64,000 bases of DNA, from positions 7,087 through 71,086 of the forward strand of contig VXAA01001962.1 in assembly GCA_013399115.1 (NCBI GenBank), read 5' to 3'. The stretch comes from Anseranas semipalmata. Lineage: Eukaryota > Chordata > Aves > Anseriformes > Anseranatidae. This document shows positions 21,604 through 33,836 of the stretch, piece by piece; the first letter of the stretch is position 1, and every line of letters begins with the position of its first letter. The notes under the pieces are model-generated. The model worked only from the letters and a program-made list of their open reading frames with translations, did no database searches and was not told the origin of the DNA. A program made the position numbers and the translations under genes.

Positions 21604-23508
21604 TAAATCAGGAACAAATAATGGGCCTGGTGCGTTCAACAGAATATTGATTTCCACCTCCCCAGCTCCTCTTTCGTTCTTCCTCGAACAAATCCAAGGG
21701 CTGCGCCTCCTCGCCAGGAACTGAGCCGCGGCACCGTCAGGCGGTGGAAACGTGGAGGGCCCCATCGGCCTCCCCCTCTGCTGCCACCCAAATGCATGTT
21801 GGCCGAAAACCGTGGCCAGGTTCCTGGTCACCCTTTGCCTGGGCTGGATAAAGCCGGCCCCACCTGCGGCCACTCTGCGGTGCCAGGAGGAACGACGTGG
21901 GGGTTGCAGCTTTTGGGATGATGTGGCCGGGACTGGCGGCGGAGAGCTCTTTGCGCGAGAGCAGCTTCATCCTCCCCCTGTCCCGCGGTACCCACGGGTG
22001 GGGATGGAGGGGTGAAGCAGGGCGGCCCCCCATGCACCAAATTGCTGGGTGACTTTGTGTGTCGGTGGGTGGAGAAGGCTTCCCAGACCTCAGTGCTGAG
22101 GCCGGGAGTGGGGTCGTCCACCCTCCACCTTGTTGGCCGTGGGGTCTCCGTGTGCGTTGGGGCCAGGTTCCTCTTGCGGGAGGAGCCCTGGTTTCCCCTC
22201 TTGCTTCTCTTTGGAGACCCCCAGAGCCGGCTCGGGGCAGAGGGGAAAGTCCTTGCCTGTGGAAACCCCCCTGCGGCACAAACGCGGGCGAGTTCCTTTC
22301 CTTTCCCGGGTGGGTTGAGCTCACCCCGAAGGAATCCAGAGCAGCACGGGAGATGCCCCAGCCGGCCACCGCCGGTGTTCTCCAGGAAGTCCCGGTTGGC
22401 TCAGCGGGGCCGGTGGGAAACCAGCGCTGCCGTGCTGGGACATGCCGGGACCCACCCCGCTGCCGGCACCCGTTCAGCTCCCATCCGGGAGCCTGGGGCA
22501 CCACTGTCCCCGTCCCCCTGCCGCAGGCTGTGACCACCAACCCCTGTGCGAGGCTGAACCCCCTAACCGGGTGCGCCAAACCGTGGGGCACGGGGTCACC
22601 GCACGTGCCGTGGGGCTGGCGGTGGGCTCAGCCCTCACCTGCTGCTCTCCCAGGGGGGTTTTGTTGCTTCCCCTTTTATTTTGGGGAAGGAAACCTCCAG
22701 CCCCTGCTGTTTCCAACTCTCGGGGCCCAAAACCCATTTGCTGGCAAACAGCAAAAGCCAAACCAAGGAACAGGCAGCTTTAAATCTTAGGGGAATTTGG
22801 AATAATTTTCCTGATGATCTTGTTTTTTTCACTACAGGAAAAAAAGATGCATCTGCTCATCCTCATGTAGACACATATATATATATATACATTTGTTGCA
22901 TTTCAGATTATTTTGATGGGGGGGAAGTCAGAGAAAGAAGTGTCTTAACAAAAAAAACACCCCCGTGCAGCTCTGCATGCAAAATGCTGCCGTGCAAATG
23001 CTTTACTAGTGCAAAGGCAGCACTTAAAAAAAAAAAAAAAAGAAAGAAAAAAAGAGAGTCCACAGCAAAACTGCAGCATGCCTTGGCTTTTATTCCTCTG
23101 TTTCTGCCTCCAGTGCATTCAGTGGCCGAGGGCGGTTCTGCCCGTGAGCCACAAAGAAGCTGGGGCAGGCGGGAGGGATGCTGAGGGAGATGCTGGGGAA
23201 GGTTTGCGAGCCCGGGGGGCTCCTCCCGTGAGGTTTTCCCGTGCTTTGCGCTGAACAAACCCGGCTTTCAGGAGGCGCCTGTACCATAGCGGCAAATGGC
23301 TGTAAATAGGAAAGCGCTGCATCGCTCGGCGGGGCTGCGTGGGCTGAACTTGATCGTTCACTGCCCAAGACAAGCACAGTGAGAAAGAATAATTGGGACC
23401 TGGAAAACTTGGGTAGAAGGCTTATTTTTCCGGTGATGCTTTTTGTTTGTTACACAGCCCCCTGCCCCCGAAACTCCCCTACAACTGTTAATCTATCTAA
23501 TATTTTGT

Positions 23509-23514
23509 AATAAA
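23509..23514 (+). terminator. KLF5L: Main candidate poly(A) signal AATAAA of KLF5L
   Basis: TTTTGTAATAAAATTTTATC is followed within about 30 nt by the T/GT-rich gtcgtctgtcttctcttc. This is the classic layout of a strong cleavage site. Confidence 0.65.
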
Positions 23515-23623
23515 ATTTTATCACATGGAGACGTCGTCTGTCTTCTCTTCCCTCCCGTTTCAAATGCTCTTGTTGCCTTTGCCTGCTGCTGCCCGTGCGT
23601 GCATGCATTGATTTTATGGGCTT

Positions 23624-23629
23624 AATAAA
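23624..23629 (+). terminator. KLF5L: Second distal poly(A) signal AATAAA
   Basis: CTTAATAAAAGG is followed by cttttttattaggttgggtt, a U/GU-rich downstream element. It lies 115 nt past the first distal signal and could be used as an alternative. Confidence 0.5.
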
Positions 23630-24202
23630 AGGAGAAAAACTTTTTTATTAGGTTGGGTTAGGAAGGCAGGTAACTGAGCGGGGCAGGATCAGTGCGCAGC
23701 TGTAACCCACAGCACCAGGCAACTCTGTGAGTGCCATTAGGTGGCCTAGGCTGACACTTCGGAGGAATGCTGAGCCCTTCCTCCAGGCAATGTTGCAATG
23801 CTGTGCAGGGAAGGAGGAGGGCAGGGGACACTTCTTTCTCTCCCTGAAGGCTTGGCTCACGGAGGTCCCCCCATCTTGACTGCATGCTCCCACCATTTGC
23901 CCTGGGAGGGCAGAAGGAGCATCCCTGGGCCAAGCAAGAGCAGTGCATGAGCATCCTCCTCCTCCAGAGGAGGGAGACGAGACGGGAGGGACGAGGAAGT
24001 GCTGGGCTGGGGAGGTGGTGGTCAAAATCCCCTTCTGTGTACTTCTGTGTGTATATGTACACAGTTATACAAGCGCAAACAGCCAGCTTCAGCCAGGGCT
24101 GCTGAGCTCGTGCCTTTTGCATTCACATGCCTGCACACACAGAAACATCTACAAATACATATATTTAAAAAATATTTGTTTGTAGGCATATATATATATA
24201 CA

Positions 24203-24230
24203 TTCAGCCTGTATACATATTCAGGCTGAA
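24203..24230. repeat. Perfect 9-bp inverted repeat (hairpin)
   Basis: TTCAGCCTG and CAGGCTGAA flank a 10-nt AT loop, next to an (AT)n run, about 600 bp past the KLF5L poly(A) sites. Confidence 0.6.
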
Positions 24231-26310
24231 CTAAACAGCTCTTTATAAACCGTTCCTGGCCAGACCTCATGTGCTTTTTCCAGCGTCTTCTTTGTGACCG
24301 CTTCCTGTGGTTGCCTCCTGGCTACTTTTGTGGGCTTGTGGGCCTTATTCCACGTTTAAATCAACAATTTCTCATTGCTTTCCCATAGATCTTGCATTTC
24401 AGTTACATTTTCCATGGGAAGCCTCCTCTTTCCTCCAGTGGCTAAGTTCTCTCAGCTGGAACTCCATTACGACGCCGAGGAGCTGTTTGACACCCTTCTC
24501 CTATGGCTTTTAGACATTCCCCGGGTGTTGCACTGTTTTTCTTTCCAAGTTCTCCTCCCTCGGTTGTTGGCCGTGGGACAGGGACCCCCAACCTCGCGTG
24601 GGGCTATCAGAGCCGCCTGCAGCATGGGGAGAATGGTTTGGGACGGGAGAAGAGATGGGTGCTTCAGCGGAGCGAGGCATTAGGAGGATGTGGACCAGTG
24701 CTGGGAGCCCCTGGGGCGGTCTATGGGAACTCGTTTTGATATATGGTCTCATGCTGGCTGGCATGGATGGAGCCAGGACGTTGTTCCTCTTTGATAAACA
24801 CCTTCCCAGTGCCTGTGGTGAGAGGCATCACCTGCCGCAGCACCCTGCCCCATCCTTAGAGCCAGCGTGCGCTGCAGCTTGCCCTTTGGCATGCCGTTGC
24901 GCCCCAGACTTTGCTCTGGCTGCGAAGCCGAGCTGTTCCTGGCGAGATCATCACAAATAAGAGGAAAGATCTGCTGTGACATCATGAAAGTCCAGAGAGT
25001 TGCTGTTTATTGCATGCGAAACCGGAGCGTCCTTCCTCGGCAGAGGGGAAATCCCCACAGAAGGGATTGGAGGAGAGCATGGACGGGGCTGCCACGGCTC
25101 CTTCTCCCTGACCATGATCCGTGGGGTTGCTGCTGTGTGGAACGGGAACCCCCAGAGTCATGGGCCACAGCCTTCCAGGCCCACCCGTGGCCATCTCTCT
25201 CTGCTTGCTGATCTCTATCCCCATCGCCAAGACTAATTTGCTCCGTCCCCAGTTTTGAGGGACAGGGCTGGCTGGAGCACGTCGAGGACAGCAGGCAGCC
25301 AAGGGCAGCAGGGCTGTCCCCGTCGGAGCACTGAGAAGCATGGGAAGGGGCCCTGTACCCCTGGCTCCCCATCCTTGCCTTTTCCCTTTGCCCAGCCCCA
25401 ATCCTTCTTCCTAGGGGTGGTGATGCTCTGCTCCACCCGAGCTGGTGGTCCTGAGAGTGCCCTGCTGCTGTGTGAGGGTCAGCTGCTGCTGGTGGGCTGG
25501 TGGGGCCACCTCGAAGGCAGGCTGGGGTGTCCTGGGAGGACACAGCCCTGCCGGGCAATGGGGGGTTGTTTTGTGTTGGGCACCCCAAGGGAGAGTTGCA
25601 GGTCCCAGTGGGTTCTCTTTGTCCCTGAATCAGAGGAGAAAGCAGCAATTAAAAAAAATAAATCCTCTTTCTCCAAATGGGAATCTGGGACACAGCTCGG
25701 GTCAGGCTCTTCCCCCAGGGGGTCCTCAAGAGAGCCAGGCAGCACACAAGGGCCTCATCATGTCCAAAGCCCCTTGCCCCGCCTGCAGATCCCCTTGTCC
25801 CCCCATGACTTTCACTGCTGCAGCCTCCCCCCAGCAGCCGGTGCCGTCCTGGCCTTGTTTGTGCTCCAGCGATGAAGCAATGCCGCTGTAAAACCCTGCC
25901 TCAATCCCGCCGCCTGTTCCTGCACGGTTATGGGGCTGTAAAGCTGCAGGAATGCCAAGATCGTGGCTGGTCAAGGACAGGGAGGGAAGGAGGAGACGGG
26001 GGGAGGACAAAAACCAGAAGTGAGAACCTGGAGGAGGGGGCCCTGCTGCCTGGCCGAGCTGCGCCAGGGCCTGTGCGGCCTGGGGAGCACCCAAGGGTGC
26101 TCGGGGCTTCTTGGCCCAGCCTGGGAAGCACCGGTGTGCCGAGCACACGGAAAGCAACGGGAGCCACCGAGGCGAGAGAGTCTGGTGGGCCCGGTGGAGA
26201 CATGCAGCGTGGTGGAGATCCGGAGAGGACCCCGTGGACGCCCACCAGGCCACCACAGGGGCTGGGCCGCAGGGGCTTTGCCCACAGGTGCCTGCTGGCC
26301 ACGGCAGAGA

Positions 26311-26344
26311 CTTTCAGGGTTTTTCAGGGTTTTTCAGGGTTTTT
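26311..26344. repeat. Three tandem TTTTCAGGGT units
   Basis: A 10-bp unit is repeated three times and runs into a T-rich tail. It resembles a telomere unit only superficially. Confidence 0.85.
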
Positions 26345-27274
26345 GTTTTTGAACTTTATTGGTCCTTCCCCCGGTGACTAATGCAGCACTTCTGCCCCGC
26401 CGTCGATAGCTGTCTCCCCAAGGTTGTGCTGTTTGATGTTTTCTTGTCCCGGGCTGTAAAGTTATCCATTGACTTGGGAAAACACAATTAAGGGGGACAG
26501 AGCTGTCGGGCGGGTTAGTCAGGTATCTCTGCAGCTCAGCTGAGGACTGCAGAGAAGCGGCTACCGGTGGGCATGCGAAGCCTGCTTGCTGCCCATGGAG
26601 GCTTCAGCGTCCTCTGCTCACCCGGAAAATGCAAGGCCTGGAAGGGGAGCAACCAAGGAGGGCTAAATTTTGGAGAGGGAGATGGAGAGGTGCCCGTGGC
26701 TGCTCCTGCCCCGGTGAGGAAAACGCCGTGTGCTGTGACAGTGGCCACGAGCGCTTCCCTTCCAACCTCCCTTATCTCCTCCATCCTGAGGACTATAAAC
26801 CCCTCAAGTCTCCCCGTGGTGCCCTATCATGCAGCTGAAGCCGGGGCTGAGCCATTAAAGTTAACTATTACCCAAAGTGAGTGTTTATTTGGGGTAATAG
26901 AGGCCCTGGGGAAAGTGAGGGAGGGGAGGAGGAAGGCCCTCTTTGCTTTTTGGCAAGATATGGCCAGCCTGCCCTGAAGTGGTGCTTGAACAAGATGAAT
27001 GCTTAAATAACAGCGGGCAAACAGTGCTGCCGGGAGCGGGCTGGGAGAGCCCCGGCCACCGCTGCCTGCTGAGCCCCAGCCAGCCCCAGAGCACAGCGAT
27101 GGGGACACCTTGGGGTCCCCCAGCCACAGGGGTCCCCATCCCCTGCTCCTGCAGGGGTGTCTTGTCCCTGTGGGAGGAGAGGCCCCTGCAAGCTTTGCTG
27201 CAGCTTTTGTCATCGGACAACTTTGGGGACAAGTCCTCCCTTTCCAGGTGTTTTCTCCTTCCACCTGCACACCC

Positions 27275-27376
27275 ACATCCTATCTCCCCCCCCTCCTATC
27301 TCCCACCATGTCCTATCTCCCACCACTTCCTATCTCCACCGTGTCATGTATCTCCCACCACATCCCATCTCCACCA
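27275..27376. repeat. Minisatellite of CCTATCTCCCACCA-type units
   Basis: About five or six degenerate 15-20 bp units of the form (T)CCTATCTCCCACCANN are in tandem, strongly C/T biased. Confidence 0.8.
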
Positions 27377-30300
27377 GGACAGCCCCTTGCCCCACTCCCT
27401 GCCCCCTTGGCCATACAGATCTCACACAGGAGAAGGAGTCAGGGCAGGAAACATCCACATCCAGGTGTTTCCTTGGATCACCAAGTGCCTGGCAGGGGCA
27501 TCGCCCAGCTTCATGCTGAACGTCCTCAGAATGTCCCCCCCCCTCAGGGGGACAGTTGCCAGCCACAAGAGCTGAGCCGGGGTGGTGGGAAGCCCCACGA
27601 GCTCTTCAGGGCCAGTACAGCTGCTGATGTGGCCCTCACCCCGAGCATCTCCAGCGCCCGTGGCCACGGTGGTGGGATGGAGCCTTCCCCCCTCCTGCTC
27701 CTCCCATCCTGGGGCAGCGGGGCAGCTTCCCACAGCGTGTCCAAAGGGAGAAACCCAATCGTGCACCCAACGCTCACCTGAGCCCTCTAATCCCCTAATC
27801 CATCACCAAGGAGACTGGAGCACTACATGTGGCTGTGGGAAGCAGAGGGGCCCTGGAGCGGGAGCATCAGTTCCTGGCACCGCTGTGAAGTCCTTTTGCT
27901 TTTTGGCTCATCCCGATGCCCTGCCAGGGCAGTTGGTTCCCCTGGCTCGGCCATCAGCAGCGTTTCCCCATCCCCACTTCCCAAGCCATCTTTCTCCAGG
28001 GTGTCCTCATGGCACCACGAGGCTGGGAGGTGTCCCCCAGAGCTGCCTCCAGTTAGAAGAAAACTGAGACCTCAAGCTGCCGGCATGGGCGGTTTGGAGA
28101 GAAACGTGGCTGCGTGCAGCTGAAGTGGGTAAGATTTTGGTGAAACATCCCTGCTGGCAGCAGGAGTGGGGTCTCTGAACCAGATGGAGAGCAGCCCCAT
28201 TGAAACTCAGTGCCAGGGAAAAGTAATGGGGGGCAAGCACCGAGCTGGGGAGCACCAGAGGGCACAAACACGTGGCTGGTGCTCTGTTTACCTCCAGCCA
28301 CCTACAGGGACACACGGAGCCCTGGCTTGTCGCTGAGGCTGTCAGGAGGACACGTGTCAGGGGAGGACTGTTCAAACCCCATGTCACTCCACTCACCTTC
28401 TGCGTGCACCCGGCTTCCTCCTGTGATTGTGAAGGGAACCAGAGGAGAGCAAGCAGGTAGGTGCTGTAAATCTCTGCCGGTCCCTCCCTCCACACCGGGG
28501 CCACTGGCCACATCTCCAGGGTGAGAGCTGCGGTGAAAGCAGCTGGACCTTCACCCTGGCTCCTTCCCCTTCCCCAAACTCATCCCCCTCATCCTCCAGC
28601 CCCTCTGGCTGCCGACACCGTTTGCCTGTGCAGCACTTGGGGCTGCAGAACCGTGCTCTTGGCTGAAGCTGTAGCAATGCTCTGGCAGTGGGGACACCCG
28701 AGGTGACCCTGCCCGGGGAGCTCCTCCTTGTCCTTGGCACAAGACAGCGCTTCCCTCCTGGGTCCATGGACCAGAGCTCTGCGGGAGGGCTCTGGGACGA
28801 GCAGCATTGGGGAGAGCAGCGGGAGGAGCTGCAGCCCGAGCAGGAGGTACCCCAGGGAGATGGGGGCTTTTTTTTTTTTTTTTTTTTTTGTCCTGCCCAG
28901 TGCAATTCCCAGCGAGCCTGAGATTGAGCAAGAAAACCAGCAGGAGGCTAAAAGAGAAGTCATCAGGCACAAAGCGTCTCATCTTCTCCACGCACCAGCC
29001 CTGCAGCTGCTCCAGGCTGGAGAGATGCTGGAGGTATGGATGCAATGCTGGCAGAAGAGGAATATGAAGCTCAAACCACAGCTGAAGCTCCCATTTCAAG
29101 CATCACCTGGAAGACGGACAGCGCCAGCACTGCGAGCCCGCACCCCCAGGTTTGCTCGGGCTCCTGGCGAAGTTAGATCTTCGTGCCAAGATCTCGGGGT
29201 CTTCTCCTTTGCTGTTTTGCATCTGGGGAAAGCAGAGGCTGGAGTTGGGACGGGTTTGCACCCCCCACGTTTTGGAGGCAGCCCTGGCCCAGCAGCTGGG
29301 GAGGAGGTGGTGGCCCTGCCTGTCCTGCTGTGCCATCTAGTGGGACGCCAGCCCTGCTCCCGAGCGGGACGATCCCCCTGGAGCATAAACAAACAGCACA
29401 GCCCAACACAAAGCACCCAGGGAAACCCTTCTTTTACATATCCCCACTTATCCTCCTGCAGTTTGCACCCCACAGCCCTTTCTGGTCCCCCTGCCAGGGG
29501 AAGGGGACACAGGACCAGGTCCCCTCCAGGACTAGGATGTTCCGAGTCCAGCCCTCCCATGCTGCATTATGTGCATGCCCCCGGGAGGGCCAGGAAAACA
29601 AACTAAAAGCCTCCAACCCCACCGCCTGGCTGCTTCCAGAAGCTGCCTGGAGAGCAGCACTTAACACAGCAGCATCATTACTCTCCCACTAATTGCATCT
29701 GCTTTTGAAGTCCACCCCAAAGGTCTGTGTTTGCTGCCTGCACCACCAGAAAGCGCAGCCCACAGATGTCCCTCCACCACCAAGGGCCAAAGCAGAGCTC
29801 CCGCTGCCAGCCAGACGCCAGCAGTGGGAACAGGGCACAGCAGGAGTCTCTGGTGTTTTGCAAAATTAGTGATGGGGCAAGGCTTGGGACAAGCTGAGTC
29901 TCTCAGGATACATGGCATGGGTTTCCTCCCTCGTGTCTGAGGGTCCTGCCTGTCCGTGGATCCTTCCCACAGGGGCTGGGGCACCCTGGGGACTGCAGCA
30001 GCTCCCAGCCTAGGAATAGCGCTAAGGCAAGGAGCGGGCAAGGCAGGGCAAAGGGTCTGACCAGACACCTCAAATGGGGCAAGAGGCAGCCCATTTGGGG
30101 CCTGTGGACCATCTGGGAAGCTGCAATTCCTTGCAACCAGCAGGGGCTTCAGCTGGAGGCAGGTCTCGCTTTCCTACAGCTAACAGCGTGGAAGTAAAAG
30201 CAGATTTATTGGTTTTCTTAGCTACAGCAGATGGAGTTCAGCTTTGAGGAGTAGCTTCAAAATGGAGAAAGTCTGCTGTGAGAGCTCCTCAAAGCGAGAT

Positions 30301-33300
30301 GCTGCCACCCAAAACTCTTCATTTCAGGGTTTCCCACCAGCAAGATGCCGTGTGGACAGGTAAGCTTTCTTAAAGCCATGACAAGGAGCAGGCTTTTAGG
30401 CAGCAGACAGAGTTCTAGCCCATTCCACCCCCTTATCAGGCACCCCTACAGAGGCCCAGCAAATCTCCCTGATTGTGTGCAGGAACAAGACCGGCCTCAC
30501 ACAGGAAGCCTCAAAGCTGCCATAGGAAACACCCTGACGCTGCCATCAAACTCGAGTTTGCCAAAAAGGCCACACACTGCTGCTACAGCTTCCAAGGGCA
30601 ACTCTCCCTGATGCTGATGGTGTCAGGTTTTTGGCAAGGAATGATTATATTCTCGCTCAGAGGCTTGCTGAGTGCTTGGAGGACCCTGCCCCTGGGCTGG
30701 GCCGTGGCTCCTGTAGGGCATGCTGTAATTAACACCATCCATCAGCAGCAGGGACAGGGCTCATCAGGAGGCGTGATTAGGTTGTACCAGCAATTGAGTT
30801 ACTCCTAAGGAGGGTGGGGTGTCCCTTTTGAAAAATAGCCCCATCATTAGATCTGAAGCATTAATTGCAAACTAAGCCCCAGAGCTTTCACAGCTCTGCT
30901 GGAAGAGAAGTGGAGATGCATTTTGCTTGGAGGAGGGCTCCCAGAGACACCTGCACCAGCACCATCATCACGCAGGCAGGTTCAGAGCCCACGCTGAGCT
31001 GATGGAGGGCTCAGAAGTGTCAGCTGGGGTGGGCAGAGGGACCAGCAGAGCTCTGCTCCAAGCCAGCGGGGCACGCAGCACCCAAAGCTGAACAGAGAAG
31101 GGCCGAACCAAGCAGACTGACACGCCTGGGTGACTCTGATGCCTGATCCCCTCCGTGCAGACCCAGCATGCAAACCCAGCAGGCTCTGCATGGCTGTGCA
31201 CGAGAGCACTGCGTGGGTATGGGGTCAGCAGACGTCAGGGAGCTCTTGGGGGACTGCATCTCTTGGGTTAAGGGATGCATTTTACTTCTCTCTCAAACAA
31301 AGTAGCATCAATGCTCCTGCCAAGATCAGAAGTGGTAGAAAGCAGTAAGTGCTTGCTTGAGCCATCCCAACAGGGGAGACTTTGAAGATAAGCTCACTCT
31401 TCAAGGCATGATGGAGAAAAAGACTCCAGCTAATCCCCATCTTTCGGGTGCTGTGGAGTCTCTTTTGCACACACAAAGCTTGCATTCTATCCCAGTGTAA
31501 TCCTGCCGCTTTAAGGTTACTCCAAGGCTATAGGAGGTTTTGCAAAACATCCTGAACTTTTCTTTGAAGCTCATTTGGGCTCATGGTCCTCCAGGGCTTT
31601 CCCATTCCTCCTCTAAGAAGATTCATGAGCTCTGCCATGGAGTGAAGGGCACAGCTGTCCTCACTGGATTATACCCACAGGGAGGGCGGACTACAATTAA
31701 TAACACTCATGAGCAAGGAACAAAGCAGGGGCTGGGGAAAGAATCAATTAGGCTGCATCTGAGCTGGATGGCATTTGGGGGAGGACATGGACAGCTTTGA
31801 AATATGGGCAAGGAGCTGCTGGCTGCAGCCGGTTTCTGTTAACCCCTGCTGCAGCATTGCCTGCGGGAGCCCCCAGCCCAAGTTTGGGAAGGTCAGTTTT
31901 GGAGCTGAGGAGTCCACATTCCTCAAACAGCTCGGGAGGAGCCAGGTAATGTGTTCAGGGAGCAGTAATGTGAAAAACAAACAAATAAACAAAAAACCCA
32001 GCTTGCAACAGGAATTAACCAGGAAGCAGCAGGAGAGGGAATAGGTGGGCATCAGTCTGCAGCGTGACAGCCCGAGGGGCCAGCCCAGCCTGGGGCAGAC
32101 GCTTATACACAAACAACGACCCAGGGTGGTCCTGCATAAACTTCAGAGCATCATGCTCCCACTTACCAACATCATCTCCAGAGCTACCGGGTGCTTCAGC
32201 AGGCGTTTAACATGCAGCGCTGCTGCGCGGGCACAAACAAGCTTCCACACCGCTCTGGTTCCAGCTCTGGGGGTATTTAGTGGGGACCAAGTCTTCCCCA
32301 GAGCTGTAGCGGCCTGGAGGTGTGCATGAAATGAGCTGTTTTACTTGCAGCAGGTGGCTGCATCCAGCAGAGGAGCTGGAGCTGCTCGGCACGGCTGGCC
32401 TGCTGCTGCGCTGCTACAGGGCAGCACCGCGGGAATTCGCCGAGGACTTGATGTTCGGTGTCACCAGGTACAAGGAAATTAGATTAACACGTGTTTTGAG
32501 GAGGAAGTACAGATCTTCAGAGTTTCTGAAGGAGGAGGGATTCTTGCAGAAGGATGGTTTTGTAGACCTGGGCTCACAGTGCCCTTTGCGCAGGGGGACG
32601 AACTGCTCGCATGAAAGGAACGGCTGTGATTTGGGACCAGGAGCAGCACCTGGCTCCGCAGGACAGGAAAACACCCGTCCCTCGCTTGTGTGGGGAGGCG
32701 AGCAGCGTGAGCGCACACGTTCATGATGGCAGGATGGTTTTCAACAACACAGAGTTGAAAAATCAAGGCAATATGGTCTTTATTTCAGAGTTTTCACTGC
32801 GTTTGCCAGGCGCAGAAAGACACAGTGGAAAACAAAAGCGTCTGGTAGGTAGAATGCTATTAGAGCCATTAATCACCATTAAGTACTAATAACTGCATAC
32901 TGCCTCCCTGGTGATATTCGTTACCGCAGCCACCAGGAGAGCACAATCCAGCCCTGATGCTGGGCTCCAGGACAGCTTCAAGATCTCCTCAGCTGCCAGG
33001 AAAAGCTTCAGCCACCAACCGTGGCTGCTCCCAGCCTCTGTCAGAACCCACACGTGCTTGAGTTGGCCCCACGTCCTCCCCCAGTACCCTCCAGTATGAA
33101 ACTCCCTTTTCCCACTGTTCCTCTATGGCAGCTTTGCCTGCAGGAGCATGCAACGGCTGTAGCAAGGAGAAACAGACCTTGCAAGTCCCAGTCTAAAATA
33201 TCCTCTGCTTTGGGTGGCACCAAGACCATTGCAGAAGGAGAAATGCCCGCCCTGGTGCCTCTCCTCACTTAGGTTTGTGTCTCTTGAGGTATCTCCAGGA

Positions 33301-33495
33301 GCTGGACCAGCTGCTGTGCAGCCCTGGAGACCTGCTCTGGTTCCTGCAGCTGGGACAGGGTCTTCTGCAGAGAGGATGGCAGGGCTGGGCTTCAGACACC
33401 CAACCCCTGCAGCCCCCCAGGAGATCCACCCCATCTCTTTGCAGGTGTGGGCATCTCTCCTCGCTCCCTACCTGATATACTCAGCCTGAGACACA

Positions 33496-33545
33496 CTGGA
33501 AGGGGCCTCAGGAGGTCTCTAGCTCAACCTGCTCCAACAGGATCG
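33496..33545 (-). mobile_element. CR1 LINE 3'-end fragment (reverse orientation)
   Basis: GGAAGGGGCCTCAGGAGGTC and the following agctcaacctgctccaacagg match the reverse complement of the common avian CR1 3' end. The copy is short and worn. Confidence 0.7.
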
Positions 33546-33765
33546 GCACTGGGGTGCAGCAAGGGCCAGCAGCTCCCCAGGGGGGTGACACAACCAGCAG
33601 TACAGGGACCCAGTCCCACGTTTTATTTTTACCATAAGATGGATTGGTTACTTTATACTTCCCATTCAAAAGCATTCAGATGAAATCAGGTGCCCCAAAA
33701 CAATCGAGTAGACTTAGCTGCAGTCACATGGAGGCTTTTTCTGTAGAAGAGGAAATTTTTAGGCT

Positions 33766-33775
33766 NNNNNNNNNN
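33766..33775. other. Assembly gap (10 N)
   Basis: Ten unknown bases. Size is probably nominal. Confidence 1.
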
Positions 33776-33807
33776 CTATTGAGCAAAGCAACCTCCATCA
33801 CCCGCCC

Positions 33808-33836
33808 ACCCATCCATCCATCCATCCATCCATCCC
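33808..33836. repeat. (CATC)n microsatellite
   Basis: About six CATC units lie just right of the 10-N gap. Confidence 0.95.

Larger units (their letters stand above)
20452..23530 (+). other. KLF5L: KLF5L 3' untranslated region (probable full extent)
   Basis: Non-coding sequence from the stop to a strong poly(A) site. It includes an AU-rich TATTTATTT (20713-20721), a poly-A tract (23026-23041) and an (AT)n run (22877-22888). A shorter transcript could end after ATTAAA at 20609. The last 700 bp (from about 22.8 kb) look like typical vertebrate 3'UTR, while 20.7-22.7 kb is GC-rich and less clear. Confidence 0.6.
23650..33765. other. Intergenic interval, left part
   Basis: GC-rich non-coding DNA with no supportable gene. 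Open frames are short, overlap on both strands and have no recognisable domains. Simple repeats include a 22-nt T run (28868-28889), which makes the poly-Phe/poly-Lys stretches in local frames. Confidence 0.7.

Noticed and set aside
26311..26344. TTTTCAGGGT units as interstitial telomere repeat
   Set aside because: The unit is 10 bp and only contains AGGGT; it is not TTAGGG and has just three copies.
28728..29606. 292-codon frame with a poly-Phe run
   Set aside because: The Phe run is the T homopolymer at 28868-28889 read in frame; the rest has no domain.
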